6,678 bases of DNA. Source: JAQGJA01 sp965651535. GTDB lineage: Bacteria > Pseudomonadota > Alphaproteobacteria > Micavibrionales > SZUA-601. The stretch spans positions 1-6,678 of the forward strand of contig CBFGSX010000078.1 of assembly GCA_965651535.1 (NCBI GenBank). Direction: 5' to 3'. The notes under the pieces were generated by a model. It did no database searches. It saw only the letters and a program-made list of their open reading frames with translations, and was not told the origin of the DNA. Shown here piece after piece: positions 1 through 5,665 of the stretch; positions within the stretch are counted from its first letter, which is position 1, and each line of letters starts with the position of its first letter. Made by a program: the position numbers and the translations under genes.

Positions 1-1932
1 AAGCGTGCCGAGAGCAAAGGTAAAGACGGTGGTCGTGCCGCCGTCGATCGTGGCGGTGATCAACTGGCCGTCCGGCGAGAGTTCATAAGCAATCGTCTGA
101 CCGTTCGAGGTGAGGCCAAGCGCATTGAGGCCGTCGAGGGTCATCTCGACCGTGCCGGGGCCGTCGCCGAAGAAATCGACAACGATCTGGCCGTCCACGC
201 TGTCCACGCCCGGGATCAGCAGATCCGCTTCGGGGATGATGACCGGCTTGGCAACCGAAATAATCATCGGCTGGTCGTCGCGCAAAGTGACCGCAAATTC
301 GGTGGCCACTTCGGAAATGTTGTTTTCAAGAACCAGCTCGCCATCCGTAACCGTTTCCTCGGCAATGGCGCGGAACACGATGGAGCCGGTCGTGCCGTCC
401 CAGCCATGCCCGTCAAAGGTGACGGTGGTGTCGACGTCGCCCGTCAGCACGGTCGCCGTATAGGTCATGGTGCCGTCGAGATTATCCACGGCGTTCCAGA
501 CGAGACCGCCATCGCCCGCCATCGTCCAGACATCGGGCACGTTCTCGAGCATGACGGTGTGCGTCTCGGAACCGTCCTGATCGGGGAAATGAACCTTGAG
601 GTTGAAATCGATCGGGTCGCCTTTCTTACCCGACACGCTGCCGTTGCTGGTGTTGCCGCTGACCGAGATCGTGCTGGTCAGAATGTCTTCCGGCTGGTCG
701 GCCACGGCGTCGATGACGGCCTTGGTGTTTTGCGAGATAACCGCAGTCAAGGTCGTGCCCGGCTTGCTGATGAGCATTCTCAGCGTCATCGGAATATCGA
801 CATCCGAGAAATTGTCCTGCAGCGCGTAAAGCGTCCAGCTGTTGAACTGCGCGCCGGTCATAACGATGTTGCCCGGCGGGAAGGCGTTCAGCGTCGCGCC
901 GCCGTCATCGCTGTAGAAAAAGGTCACGCCCGCCGGAACATTCAGGATGCTGAACTCGTCGACGACTTCGGTCGTTTTCGGCGTGAAGTCGATATGCAGT
1001 TGCATCGGCGTGACGGTGTGGTCGCCGATATGCTTGGACTGCTTCCAGTCCTCGAAACCGCCGGCGACGGGGCCGAACTGGCCGCCGATCGTATCGAAGC
1101 GGTTGATGAACGTGCCGCCGATATCGTCAACGGGAGTAAAATCTTCGGTTTCCGGCTGCGGGAATTGCAGCTCGGTGAACGGGATCGGGGGCAGCTTGCT
1201 CAGCAGGTCGATGACGTTGCCGAGATTGTCGTCATAGATGAAGTTGCCGCCATCGCCGCCTTCACCGCCAGCAGCCGTTTCAAGATTGAACAGCTCGGCA
1301 TTGGTGCCTTGCAGTTGGGCGATGATCACGCCGCCCGAAACCAGCGCGCCGTTCGGGAGCGAGATCGAAGGCATATTTTGCGCGTCGGCTGCGAAGTCCT
1401 TGAGGACGATCTGGCTGCCGTCTTCAAAATCGATGACAAGGTTCTTGCCGCGAACCGAGAGGCTGGCGCTGTCGGGATCGAATTGCGCGGCCAGAACTTC
1501 GCCGGGCTGAACGGCGATGGTCGTGGTCTTTTTCGCATTCGGTTTGGCCAGCGTGTGCGAGGCGATATCCGCCGTGCCCAGCGTCATGGCGTTAAGCGCC
1601 TCGGGCGAGGCTTTGCCCGCAAAAGGCATACCGGCGGCAGGGGAAATCGCGTCCAGACCCTGCGCGTCCATCAGGTCGAGACCTTTGTCGGCGACCTGCT
1701 TGCTGGTCGTCGTGTCGGTCGTGCGGGTGGCGTCCACGATTTCCTTGGCGGTGCCTTCGGTGCCGGAAACAGCGCCTTTATAAGACGAGGGTGCGCCGTT
1801 TTCGCTGCGGGCTTGCGCGGCAATTTCGGCCGCTTTGGCTTCCTGTGCGTTCAGGGGCTTGTAGGCGGCAGGAGCCGACTCGCCGACGGTGACAGAGGTG
1901 GTTTTGAGGACAGGAGTAGAATTTTCAGCCAT
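1..1932 (-). CDS. Large repeat adhesin / RTX-like type I-secreted protein, N-terminal 644 residues (partial)
   Basis: This is an open frame from the ATG at 1932 to the window edge, with no stop; the C-terminus lies outside. There is no Sec signal peptide. Residues 1-130 are a low-complexity Ala/Thr/Ser-rich leader. Residues about 136-182 resemble the BapA-prefix / LapA-type N-terminal module (pattern FDPDSASLSVRGKNLVIDF, then DGSQIVLKDF). A Gly-rich linker (GGEGGDGG, 222-229) and an acidic Pro-rich stretch follow. Residues about 300-560 look like successive beta-sandwich repeats of the type found in T1SS adhesins, with Asp/Gly/Asn-rich loops. Residues about 580-644 match the DUF5801 / T1SS repeat style (FFGDGPGTVEMTLDGL, LTSNGQTIAYELSPDG, TVFTFALG). 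By family knowledge such proteins leave through a TolC-type ABC exporter using a C-terminal signal, and act in adhesion or biofilm, sometimes held at the surface by the N-terminal module. The family call rests on sequence style only. Total length and RTX nonapeptides cannot be seen. No exporter gene is in the window. Confidence 0.8.
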   Translation of the reverse strand, partial: MAENSTPVLKTTSVTVGESAPAAYKPLNAQEAKAAEIAAQARSENGAPSSYKGAVSGTEGTAKEIVDATRTTDTTTSKQVADKGLDLMDAQGLDAISPAAGMPFAGKASPEALNAMTLGTADIASHTLAKPNAKKTTTIAVQPGEVLAAQFDPDSASLSVRGKNLVIDFEDGSQIVLKDFAADAQNMPSISLPNGALVSGGVIIAQLQGTNAELFNLETAAGGEGGDGGNFIYDDNLGNVIDLLSKLPPIPFTELQFPQPETEDFTPVDDIGGTFINRFDTIGGQFGPVAGGFEDWKQSKHIGDHTVTPMQLHIDFTPKTTEVVDEFSILNVPAGVTFFYSDDGGATLNAFPPGNIVMTGAQFNSWTLYALQDNFSDVDIPMTLRMLISKPGTTLTAVISQNTKAVIDAVADQPEDILTSTISVSGNTSNGSVSGKKGDPIDFNLKVHFPDQDGSETHTVMLENVPDVWTMAGDGGLVWNAVDNLDGTMTYTATVLTGDVDTTVTFDGHGWDGTTGSIVFRAIAEETVTDGELVLENNISEVATEFAVTLRDDQPMIISVAKPVIIPEADLLIPGVDSVDGQIVVDFFGDGPGTVEMTLDGLNALGLTSNGQTIAYELSPDGQLITATIDGGTTTVFTFALGTL

Positions 1933-1939
1933 TTTCATA

Positions 1940-1944
1940 TCCTT
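1940..1944 (-). promoter_or_regulatory. Ribosome binding site of the adhesin gene (AAGGA)
   Basis: On the minus strand AAGGA lies 7 nt before the ATG at 1932 but only 1 nt before the in-frame ATG at 1938. The spacing favours 1932 (protein starting MAENSTPV) over 1938 (MKMAENST). Confidence 0.65.
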
Positions 1945-2096
1945 AGATTGATGTGCAAGCACGGGGGTTATGGGACGCGAATCCCGAGAAAAACGTGCGA
2001 CCATACTGCCTAAATTATGTGAATATGTCTAGACGTGTTCTACAGGATATGATATAAGTATGTATGATTATTTTTTAACTTATGGTAAATTGAATC
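1945..2096. promoter_or_regulatory. AT-rich divergent intergenic region between adhesin and RHH-protein genes
   Basis: No gene is seen here. The region must hold the promoters for both divergent neighbours, but no convincing -35/-10 pair stands out; on the minus strand TAGAAC-N17-CATAAT is a weak candidate. A perfect 8-bp palindrome GTCTAGAC lies at 2027-2034. At 2075-2089, TTAA-N7-TAAA is one base away from the alphaproteobacterial CtrA half-site pair TTAA-N7-TTAA. The stretch 2041-2096 is clearly AT-rich compared with the flanking genes. Regulatory roles are inferred from position. Confidence 0.4.
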
Positions 2097-2690
2097 ATGG
2101 CCGTGGAAAGCTTTTCATGGGCGCCGCCCCAGCCCAAAATCGTCCAATATAAAGGGCGGCGTTTCGCCCTGCGGCTCGAGGCGGCCTTCTGGCGGCAGCT
2201 GGAACTGGCGGCCAGGCGGCGTGGGATGCGCGTCGGGCGGCTGGTGGCTGAATTGGAAAAATCCTACACGGAAAAAGTGAACCTGTCTTCTTTCGTGCGC
2301 GGCTTTTGCATGACCGAGGCCGAGCGCGATCTGGCGCGCTATCGTCTGGTGGCGGGGAATTTCGATTTGCTGGATGTCATCCGCTCCAGCCCCGCGCCGG
2401 GGATGTTGCTGACCCACGAGCGCATTATCTTGGAGGGTAACGGCGCGCTGCGCGACTGGATCGGGGCCGAGGCACCTTTATTGCGGCAGCAGAAATTCGA
2501 CGTGATTTTTACCCCGCGCGGCCTGACGCGCTCTTTGGATGAAACCATCGAATTGATGCGCAGCGCGCGCCTCAAGCGCACGCAGATGCAGATTGTCTAT
2601 GAAGGCCGCGCCGCGATGGCGACGCTGACGGGGCTGAATGTCGGCGCGGTGTTCTATTGTCTGGTGTGGTTGGTGCCCGTGCGGGGATAA
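2097..2690 (+). CDS. Ribbon-helix-helix (RHH_4-like) protein with PAS-like C-terminal domain
   Basis: A 197-residue cytoplasmic protein, probably a small transcription factor or sensor-regulator. Residues about 18-73 fit the ribbon-helix-helix pattern common in Rhodospirillales-type proteins: a basic strand (KGRRFALRLEAAFW, 19-32), helix A (RQLELAARRRG), helix B (MRVGRLVAELEK, 44-55), then NLSSFVRGF (62-70). Residues about 88-195 resemble a compact PAS fold: a short helix FDLLDVIRSS (89-98), a strand pair MLLTHERIILEGNGALRDWIG (103-123, one 'N-x-A...W-G' signature), an F-x-x-I-F-T-P segment (134-140) and terminal strands ending in YCLVWLVP. No cofactor residue is evident. The ATG at 2097 has no clear Shine-Dalgarno sequence; an ATG at 2082 is in frame but stopped after three codons. 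The gene is divergent from the adhesin gene, so control of that gene is possible but unproven. The RHH call is fairly secure; the PAS call is tentative. Confidence 0.75.
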   Translation: MAVESFSWAPPQPKIVQYKGRRFALRLEAAFWRQLELAARRRGMRVGRLVAELEKSYTEKVNLSSFVRGFCMTEAERDLARYRLVAGNFDLLDVIRSSPAPGMLLTHERIILEGNGALRDWIGAEAPLLRQQKFDVIFTPRGLTRSLDETIELMRSARLKRTQMQIVYEGRAAMATLTGLNVGAVFYCLVWLVPVRG

Positions 2691-2784
2691 AAAAAGAAGT
2701 TGTCATTCCGAGTGAGGCGCATGGCGGCGACGAGGAATCTCCTCAAATAATGAAAAGATTCCTCGCATACGCTCGGAATGACAA
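2689..2784 (-). terminator. Probable rho-independent terminator of pgk
   Basis: Read on the minus strand, pgk is followed 10 bp later by a long hairpin (outer arms of 13 bp at 2772-2784 and 2700-2712, inner arms of 10 bp). A T-rich run, CTTCTTTTTTT, follows at 2699-2689. The T-run overlaps the stop codon of the convergent RHH gene. On the plus strand no T-run follows the hairpin, so termination there would be weaker. Confidence 0.5.
2700..2784. repeat. Nested inverted repeat, dispersed 'TTGTCATTCCGAG' palindromic element
   Basis: The outer arms TTGTCATTCCGAG (2700-2712) and CTCGGAATGACAA (2772-2784) are perfectly complementary over 13 bp. The inner arms CGAGGAATCT (2731-2740) and AGATTCCTCG (2756-2765) pair over 10 bp with a 15-nt loop. 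The connecting segments are unequal: 18 nt on the left and 6 nt on the right, so the left half carries about 12 extra bases. This sequence type is a familiar non-coding dispersed element in many bacterial genomes. Copy number in this genome cannot be seen from one window. Confidence 0.75.
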
Positions 2785-2793
2785 TGGGAAAAG

Positions 2794-3999
2794 CTAGGCC
2801 GCTTTCTTCGCGGCGGAATACAGCGCCTGAACACCGGGAAGGGGTTTACCCTCGAGCCATTCCAGAAAGGCGCCGCCTGCGGTGGACAGATAGGTGAATT
2901 TATCCGCCGCTCCGGCGTTTTCCAAAGCCGAGACGGTGTCGCCACCGCCGGCCACGGAAACCAGCGTGCCTTTTGCGGTCAGTTCCGCAACAAGATTGGC
3001 CAGATCGTTCGTGCCTTTATCGAACGGCTTTACCTCGAACACGCCCATCGGGCCGTTCCACAGCACGGTCTTGCAGCCTTCGAGCACGACGCGCAGTTTG
3101 TCGATCGTGGCCGGGCCGATATCCACCGCTTCCATTTCGGCGGGCAGGGCGTCGACGGCGACGATCTCGAACGGCACGCCTTTGCCGAATTCCTTCACCG
3201 CCACGCGGTCGGTCGGCAGCAAAATCGTGCAGCCGGCTTTTTTGGCGGTAATTTGGATTTTCTTGGCCTCGTCGATCATGTCATGTTCGCACAGGGATTT
3301 CCCAACCTCGATGCCTTGTGCGACAAGGAAGGTGTTCGCCATGCCGCCACCCAAAACAAGGTAATCGACTTTTTTGACGAGATTGTCGAGCACGCTCAGC
3401 TTGGTCGAGATTTTCGATCCGCCGACAATCGCGGCGACGGGGCGCTGCGGGTTTTCGAGGCTGCGCGTCAGGGCGTTGAGTTCGTCTTCCATCAGCAATC
3501 CGGCATAGGCGGGCAAGAGATGCGCCAAAGCTTCGATTGACGCGTGCGCGCGGTGCGAGGCGGAAAACGCGTCATTGACGTAGATGTCGCCAAGTGCCGC
3601 GAGCTGTTTGGCAAAACCCAGGTCGTTCTTTTCCTCTTCGGCGTAATAGCGCACATTTTCCAGCACGGCGATTTGTCCGGGTTTCAGCGCGGCGATGCCG
3701 CTCGCAGCCGTGTCGCCGATGCAATCGGAGATAAAGGCGACGTTTTCTCCGAGGATTTCGCCGAGTTTCGCGGCAATCGGTTTCAGGCTGTCTTCCGGCG
3801 TCTTGCCTTTGGGGCGGCCGAAATGAGCGAGGACCGCAATCTTGGCGCCTTTTTCCTGAAGCTTTTTCAGGGTGGGCACCAGACGGTCGAGCCGTGTCGT
3901 GTCGGTGACCGCGCCATCCTTGAACGGCACATTAAGGTCGGCGCGCAGCAAAACGGTTTTGTCGGCGGCATCGAGCTGGGACAGGGTCTGGAACGTCAT
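2794..3999 (-). CDS. pgk: Phosphoglycerate kinase
   Basis: A complete 401-residue enzyme of usual bacterial length. It transfers phosphate from 1,3-bisphosphoglycerate to ADP in glycolysis and runs in reverse in gluconeogenesis; it is cytoplasmic and monomeric. Visible family motifs, N to C: RADLNVP (19-25, substrate loop), TTRLDR (34-39, with the basic-patch arginine), HFGRPKG (59-65), ENVRYYAEEEKN (114-125), YVNDAFSASHRAHAS (140-154), VGGSKISTKL (192-201), LVLGGGMANTF (214-224), the nucleotide-site LWNGPMGVFE (313-322), AGGGDTVSAL (350-359) and LSTAGGAFLEWLEGK (371-385). The start is fixed by AGAGGA 7 nt upstream. The usual neighbour gap (glyceraldehyde-3-phosphate dehydrogenase) is not upstream; instead the gene is divergent from the M48 protease gene and convergent with the RHH gene, so it appears monocistronic. 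All key motifs are intact. Confidence 0.98.
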   Translation of the reverse strand: MTFQTLSQLDAADKTVLLRADLNVPFKDGAVTDTTRLDRLVPTLKKLQEKGAKIAVLAHFGRPKGKTPEDSLKPIAAKLGEILGENVAFISDCIGDTAASGIAALKPGQIAVLENVRYYAEEEKNDLGFAKQLAALGDIYVNDAFSASHRAHASIEALAHLLPAYAGLLMEDELNALTRSLENPQRPVAAIVGGSKISTKLSVLDNLVKKVDYLVLGGGMANTFLVAQGIEVGKSLCEHDMIDEAKKIQITAKKAGCTILLPTDRVAVKEFGKGVPFEIVAVDALPAEMEAVDIGPATIDKLRVVLEGCKTVLWNGPMGVFEVKPFDKGTNDLANLVAELTAKGTLVSVAGGGDTVSALENAGAADKFTYLSTAGGAFLEWLEGKPLPGVQALYSAAKKAA

Positions 4000-4006
4000 A
4001 TTTATA

Positions 4007-4012
4007 TCCTCT
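4007..4012 (-). promoter_or_regulatory. Ribosome binding site of pgk (AGAGGA)
   Basis: On the minus strand AGAGGA sits 7 nt before the ATG at 3999. It lies only 4 nt from the inverted-repeat element at 4017-4093, so a structure formed by that element in the mRNA leader would stand right beside the ribosome binding site. Confidence 0.75.
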
Positions 4013-4016
4013 GATC

Positions 4017-4093
4017 GTCATCCCCGCGAAAGCGGGGATCCAGCGGCAGGAAATCTGCGGTTAGGACTGGATTCCCGCCTGCGCGGGAATGAC
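4017..4093. repeat. Pair of 27-nt inverted palindromic units, 'GTCATCCCCGCG...GGATCCAG' dispersed element
   Basis: The unit at 4017-4043 and the inverted unit at 4067-4093 match over 27 nt with about five mismatches, separated by 23 nt. Each unit is also a hairpin by itself: ATCCCCGC/GCGGGGAT with loop GAAA (4020-4039) and ATTCCCGC/GCGGGAAT with loop CTGC (4071-4090). The element can therefore fold either as two small hairpins or as one long stem. This sequence type is a widespread REP-like element in proteobacteria. It lies inside the divergent pgk/M48 intergenic region, on the pgk leader side. Confidence 0.85.
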
Positions 4094-4120
4094 AGATTGT
4101 TGTGTGTTTTGTTCGGGGGC

Positions 4121-4149
4121 ATTATGCTGGCCTCCGCGTTAAATCGCAA
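4121..4149 (-). promoter_or_regulatory. Candidate pgk promoter (TTGCGA-N17-CATAAT)
   Basis: On the minus strand, -35 TTGCGA (4149-4144, 4/6 to consensus) and -10 CATAAT (4126-4121, 5/6) are spaced by 17 bp. Transcription would begin near 4114 and give a leader of about 115 nt containing the whole inverted-repeat element. The -35 overlaps the ribosome binding site of the divergent protease gene. Confidence 0.45.
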
Positions 4150-4153
4150 GGAG
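4148..4153 (+). promoter_or_regulatory. Ribosome binding site of the M48 protease gene (AAGGAG)
   Basis: A consensus AAGGAG lies 6 nt before the ATG at 4160. It decides the start: the frame is open far upstream (including an in-frame ATG at 4124 and antisense to pgk), but only 4160 has a ribosome binding site and yields a lipoprotein signal at the very N-terminus. Confidence 0.8.
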
Positions 4154-4159
4154 TTTCCC

Positions 4160-5593
4160 ATGCGCCTTTTTATACTTTTCGCTGCGTTTTTGCCGTTTCT
4201 GGCCGCCTGCACCACGTCACCCGTGACGGGTCAGCCGATTTTCACGGGGATTGTCTCCGAACAGGAGGAAGAGCGCATCGGCCGCCAGCAGCACGAACAG
4301 ATATTGAAACAATTCGGCGGCGTGAGCGACAATGCGAAACTGAATGAGTTCGTCGCGGGCATCGCCGTGCGCCTCGCGCCGCAGGCCGAGCGCAAGAATA
4401 TAAGATGGACGTTCACCGTGCTGGACGACGACATGGTCAACGCCTTTGCCGTGCCGGGCGGCTATATTTATATCACGCGCGGGCTGATCGCGCTGGCGCA
4501 GGATGAATCGCAGGTCGCCGCCGTGCTGGCGCACGAGATGGCGCATATCAATGCCCGCCACAGCGCGCAGCAAATGTCCCAAGGCTTGCTGGCCAATATC
4601 GGGTTGCAGGCTTTGGGCATTGCCGTGGGCGGCGGCGCGGCGCAAGCGGGCAGCATCGGCGCGGATTTGTATCTCAAGAAATATTCGCGCGATCACGAGC
4701 ACGAGGCCGACGCGCTCAGCGTCAAATATCTGACGGGTGCGGGATATGATCCGCGCGCGACCGAGTATTTCCTCGCCATGCTTGAGCGCAGCAGCGCGCT
4801 CGAGGCGCAGATGCAGGGCGTTCAAAACGGCAACCAGTTCGCGCTGCTCAGCACGCACCCGCTGACGCCCGAGCGCATCGTGCGCGCGGGGCATCTGGCG
4901 GCGCAGGCGCCGAAGATTGCCAATGCCACGACGGGACGCGCCGCTTATTTGCGCGCCATTGACGGCACGGTCTACGGCGATGCCGCGTCGCAGGGTTTTA
5001 TCCGCGGGAACGAATTCATCCATCCGGTGCTGAAAATCCGTTTTTCTGCGCCGGAGGGTTTTGCGCTGAAAAATTCTCCGAAACAGGTCGTGGCCGAAAA
5101 CAAAAGCGGCGCGGCGATGGTGTTCGATACGGCGCGCGCGCAAACCGCCGATCCGGCCTTGTTCATCACTTCGGCATGGGCGCCCAATGCCAAACTGATG
5201 CAACAGGAGCGCATCACGATCAATGGTCTGGCGGCGGCTACCGCCGCGACGGAATTGCAAACCAATCAGGGCGCAAAAGAGGCGCGGCTTGTCGCCATCC
5301 ATGGCGGGGATGGGCGCTTTTACCGTCTGATCTTTCTTGCGCCGCGCGGACAGATGGCGCAATACGCCGAAAATTTCCGCCGCGCGACATACAGCTTTGT
5401 GCAGGATTCGAAAATTGCCGATATCAGCCCCAACCGCATCCGCGTCGTGACCGTTAAGCCGGGCGAGACGGTGCAATCTTTGGCCGCAAAAATGCCTGTG
5501 CCGGATTACAAGGTCGAGCGTTTCTGTCTGTTGAACGGCATCACGCCGGACACGAAACTGCAACCCGGCGAACTGGTCAAAATCGTGCAATAG
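4160..5593 (+). CDS. M48-family (BepA/YfgC-like) zinc metalloprotease lipoprotein with C-terminal LysM-like domain
   Basis: A 477-residue envelope protease, probably periplasmic and anchored to the outer membrane. Residues 1-17 form a lipoprotein signal with lipobox LAAC (Cys17); Thr at +2 favours the outer membrane. The M48 catalytic domain spans about 35-245. It holds FAVPGGYIYITRGL (96-109), the zinc motif HEMAH (125-129, catalytic Glu126), a Gly/Ala-rich hydrophobic segment (about 143-170) and YSRDHEHEAD (175-184) with the likely third zinc ligand Glu182. STHPLTPERI (231-240) is the conserved distal motif. Residues about 285-415 form a family-associated region I cannot name. Residues about 427-476 look like a LysM fold (VKPGETVQSLAA, FCLLNGI, LQPGELVKI), suggesting peptidoglycan contact. 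Known BepA-type enzymes degrade misfolded outer-membrane proteins or assist their assembly; substrates here are unknown. No terminator follows: a promoter for the next gene begins 7 nt after the stop, so read-through is possible. Confidence 0.92.
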   Translation: MRLFILFAAFLPFLAACTTSPVTGQPIFTGIVSEQEEERIGRQQHEQILKQFGGVSDNAKLNEFVAGIAVRLAPQAERKNIRWTFTVLDDDMVNAFAVPGGYIYITRGLIALAQDESQVAAVLAHEMAHINARHSAQQMSQGLLANIGLQALGIAVGGGAAQAGSIGADLYLKKYSRDHEHEADALSVKYLTGAGYDPRATEYFLAMLERSSALEAQMQGVQNGNQFALLSTHPLTPERIVRAGHLAAQAPKIANATTGRAAYLRAIDGTVYGDAASQGFIRGNEFIHPVLKIRFSAPEGFALKNSPKQVVAENKSGAAMVFDTARAQTADPALFITSAWAPNAKLMQQERITINGLAAATAATELQTNQGAKEARLVAIHGGDGRFYRLIFLAPRGQMAQYAENFRRATYSFVQDSKIADISPNRIRVVTVKPGETVQSLAAKMPVPDYKVERFCLLNGITPDTKLQPGELVKIVQ

Positions 5594-5599
5594 GACAGC

Positions 5600-5628
5600 T
5601 TGACAAGAATCCAAAATAGGATTATATT
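5600..5628 (+). promoter_or_regulatory. Strong sigma-70 promoter (TTGACA-N17-TATATT)
   Basis: A perfect -35 TTGACA (5600-5605), a 17-bp spacer and a -10 TATATT (5623-5628, 5/6) give a near-consensus promoter. Transcription would begin near 5635, about 30 nt before the ATG at 5666. It is by far the best promoter match I saw in the window. Confidence 0.65.
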
Positions 5629-5637
5629 CATATAATC
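5620..5637. promoter_or_regulatory. Operator-like palindrome over the -10 element
   Basis: GATTATAT (5620-5627) and ATATAATC (5630-5637) are perfect 8-bp inverted arms separated by TC. The palindrome covers the -10 hexamer and the predicted start of transcription, the classic place for a repressor site. The regulator is not identifiable from the window. Confidence 0.5.
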
Positions 5638-5665
5638 TAACCCAGATTTTTGACGAGATTTTTTC

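Noticed and set aside
406..2013. A 535-codon open frame on the plus strand opposite the adhesin gene
   Set aside because: It is antisense to a frame with clear domain patterns, a ribosome binding site and a sensible start. Its product is Arg/Asp/Val-rich with no family features, as expected for a GC-rich shadow frame.
2082..2093. Mini-ORF ATG GTA AAT TGA in frame before the RHH gene
   Set aside because: Three codons, no ribosome binding site and an AT-rich setting; most likely chance.
2700..4093. The two palindromic elements as ends of an insertion sequence or as a CRISPR array
   Set aside because: They are of different sequence families, flank an intact pgk gene, encode no transposase and show no spacer-repeat pattern.
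4097..4125. TTGTTG-N17-CATTAT as the plus-strand promoter of the M48 gene
   Set aside because: Only 3/6 and 4/6 matches to consensus. A promoter must exist nearby, but this one is too weak to annotate.
3872..4159. N-terminal extension of the M48 protease upstream of 4160
   Set aside because: It would overlap pgk on the other strand and translate the dispersed repeat, and it would bury the lipoprotein signal. AAGGAG sits correctly only before 4160.
5631..5636. Perfect TATAAT hexamer as the -10 of the last gene
   Set aside because: The TTGACA is 25 bp away and no other -35 lies at 16-18 bp. The hexamer is better explained as part of the palindrome arm.
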